Shown here piece by piece: positions 5,575-6,344 of a DNA stretch of 6,344 nt. The position numbers and the translations under genes are program-made. Within the stretch, counting starts at the first letter, position 1. The number at the start of each line of letters is the position of its first letter. Under the pieces are notes generated by a model. It saw only the letters and a program-made list of their open reading frames with translations. It was not told where the DNA came from and did no database searches. This DNA comes from Microcaldota archaeon (GTDB lineage: Archaea > Micrarchaeota > Micrarchaeia > Anstonellales > Anstonellaceae), in contig JAHFEC010000071.1 in NCBI GenBank assembly GCA_023248665.1, positions 1-6,344 of the forward strand, in the 5' to 3' direction.

Positions 5575-6344
5575 CTATTCGTTTCCGAACACGGCCTTTT
5601 TGAGCCGCTCGGCGATCTGAAGGGGATGGGCGGACTGCCAGACGTTGCGCCCGACCGCGAAGCCGGACGCGCCGGCGGCCATCACCTCGTGCGCCTTGGC
5701 GATGAATTCGTCATCTGATAATTTGGAGCCGCCGGCCGAGATGACCTTGCATTTCTGGGCCGCCTGCACAACACTCTTGAACGAGTCGGTGGAGCCGGTG
5801 AAATTGACCTTCACCACGTCGGCACCCAGTTCGAGCGCGCAACGCGCCGCGTAGGCGACGACGGCCGGGTCTTTCTCGTCCGGGACGTATCTTCCTCTTG
5901 GATAGGCCCAGACGATGGAGGGCATTCCGTATTCCTCGCACTCGGCGCGGATGGCCCCGAACTCCTTGAACATCTTCGCCTCGCTGGGCGAGCCGACGTA
6001 GAGGGTGTAGCCGATGGCGTCGGCGCCCAAGGCGACCGCCTCCTTGACGGTGGCCACGGGCGAGGAATAGACGTCGTCCTTGGGCACGAGGCTGGTGCGC
6101 CCGTTGAGCTTGAGGATGATGGGCACCTTGCCGGCGTAGGAGGAGAGGTAATGGTAGGCCATGCCCTTTTGGATGGCAAAACCGCTGAAGCCGCCCTTCG
6201 TGGCGATGTCGAAGACGTAATCGGGGTTGATGTTGACGGAATTGAAATCCTTGGGGCCGTGCTCCAGGCCCTGGTCCATGGCCAGAAGGAGAAGCCGGTT
6301 GTTCTTGACGATGCGCGAGAGGCGCGTCTTCTTGCCGATGCCCA
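5575..6344 (-). CDS. Archaeal-type (DhnA) class I fructose-bisphosphate aldolase, first base(s) outside the window
   Basis: This enzyme joins dihydroxyacetone phosphate and glyceraldehyde 3-phosphate to fructose 1,6-bisphosphate, reversibly, through a Schiff-base lysine. The frame is open to the right edge. The first full codons read GIGKKTRLSRIVKNN and are preceded by the two bases TG, so an ATG whose A lies one base outside is the likely start. That gives about 256 residues, close to the family's ~260. With that numbering the catalytic Asp in MDQGLEHGP falls at 24 and the acid/base Tyr of YPRG at 148. The Schiff-base Lys of VVKVNFTG falls at 179. These are within two residues of the Thermoproteus tenax enzyme (Asp24, Tyr146, Lys177) as I recall it. 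Phosphate-binding AGGSK and VGRNVWQ follow. The family also contains 2-amino-3,7-dideoxy-D-threo-hept-6-ulosonate synthase used in aromatic synthesis; the bisphosphatase neighbour makes the aldolase reading more likely. Confidence 0.9.
   Translation of the reverse strand, partial: GIGKKTRLSRIVKNNRLLLLAMDQGLEHGPKDFNSVNINPDYVFDIATKGGFSGFAIQKGMAYHYLSSYAGKVPIILKLNGRTSLVPKDDVYSSPVATVKEAVALGADAIGYTLYVGSPSEAKMFKEFGAIRAECEEYGMPSIVWAYPRGRYVPDEKDPAVVAYAARCALELGADVVKVNFTGSTDSFKSVVQAAQKCKVISAGGSKLSDDEFIAKAHEVMAAGASGFAVGRNVWQSAHPLQIAERLKKAVFGNE

Overview
The window is a compact stretch of a GC-rich genome. Six protein-coding genes all lie on the minus strand and fill nearly everything; four spacers of about 50 to 100 bases carry AT-rich promoter-like sequence. 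No RNA genes, CRISPR arrays, insertion sequences or other mobile elements were seen. The organism looks archaeal, possibly an uncultivated lineage, but this is inference. In favour: TTTATA/TTTAAATA-type boxes lie before the starts, pyrimidine/T-rich tracts follow stop codons, no convincing sigma-70 -35/-10 pairs were found, and the aldolase is of the archaeal (DhnA) class I type. A bacterium cannot be excluded from this fragment.

Reading in the direction of transcription (right to left), the first unit is a gluconeogenic/glycolytic pair. It consists of an archaeal-type class I fructose-1,6-bisphosphate aldolase (6344-5575, cut or nearly cut by the right edge) and, 13 nt later, a class I fructose-1,6-bisphosphatase (5561-4605). 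Together they would carry triose phosphates to fructose 6-phosphate.

The second part is an arginine/citrulline cluster. It holds argininosuccinate synthase argG (4508-3273, a complete 411-residue protein close to the animal ASS1 type), an EamA/DMT-family ten-helix transporter (3191-2307), a guanidino-group-modifying enzyme of the DDAH/arginine deiminase superfamily (2221-1208), and argininosuccinate lyase argH (1158 to beyond the left edge, last ~70 residues missing). ArgG and ArgH convert citrulline plus aspartate to arginine plus fumarate. If the DDAH-like enzyme makes citrulline from a methylated arginine or from arginine, the three enzymes form a citrulline-arginine loop. The transporter could move a related compound, but no substrate can be read from the sequence.

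The most interesting non-coding signal is a 16-bp imperfect inverted repeat (TGT-N10-ACA) inside a 20-bp block with 17 identities. It occurs once upstream of argG and once upstream of the DDAH-like gene, at nearly equal distance from each start codon. It is a candidate shared operator. Other candidate regulatory structures are a CATGTACATG palindrome before argH, a pair of AGATTGG repeats 22 bp apart in the argG leader, and a GC hairpin in the transporter leader.
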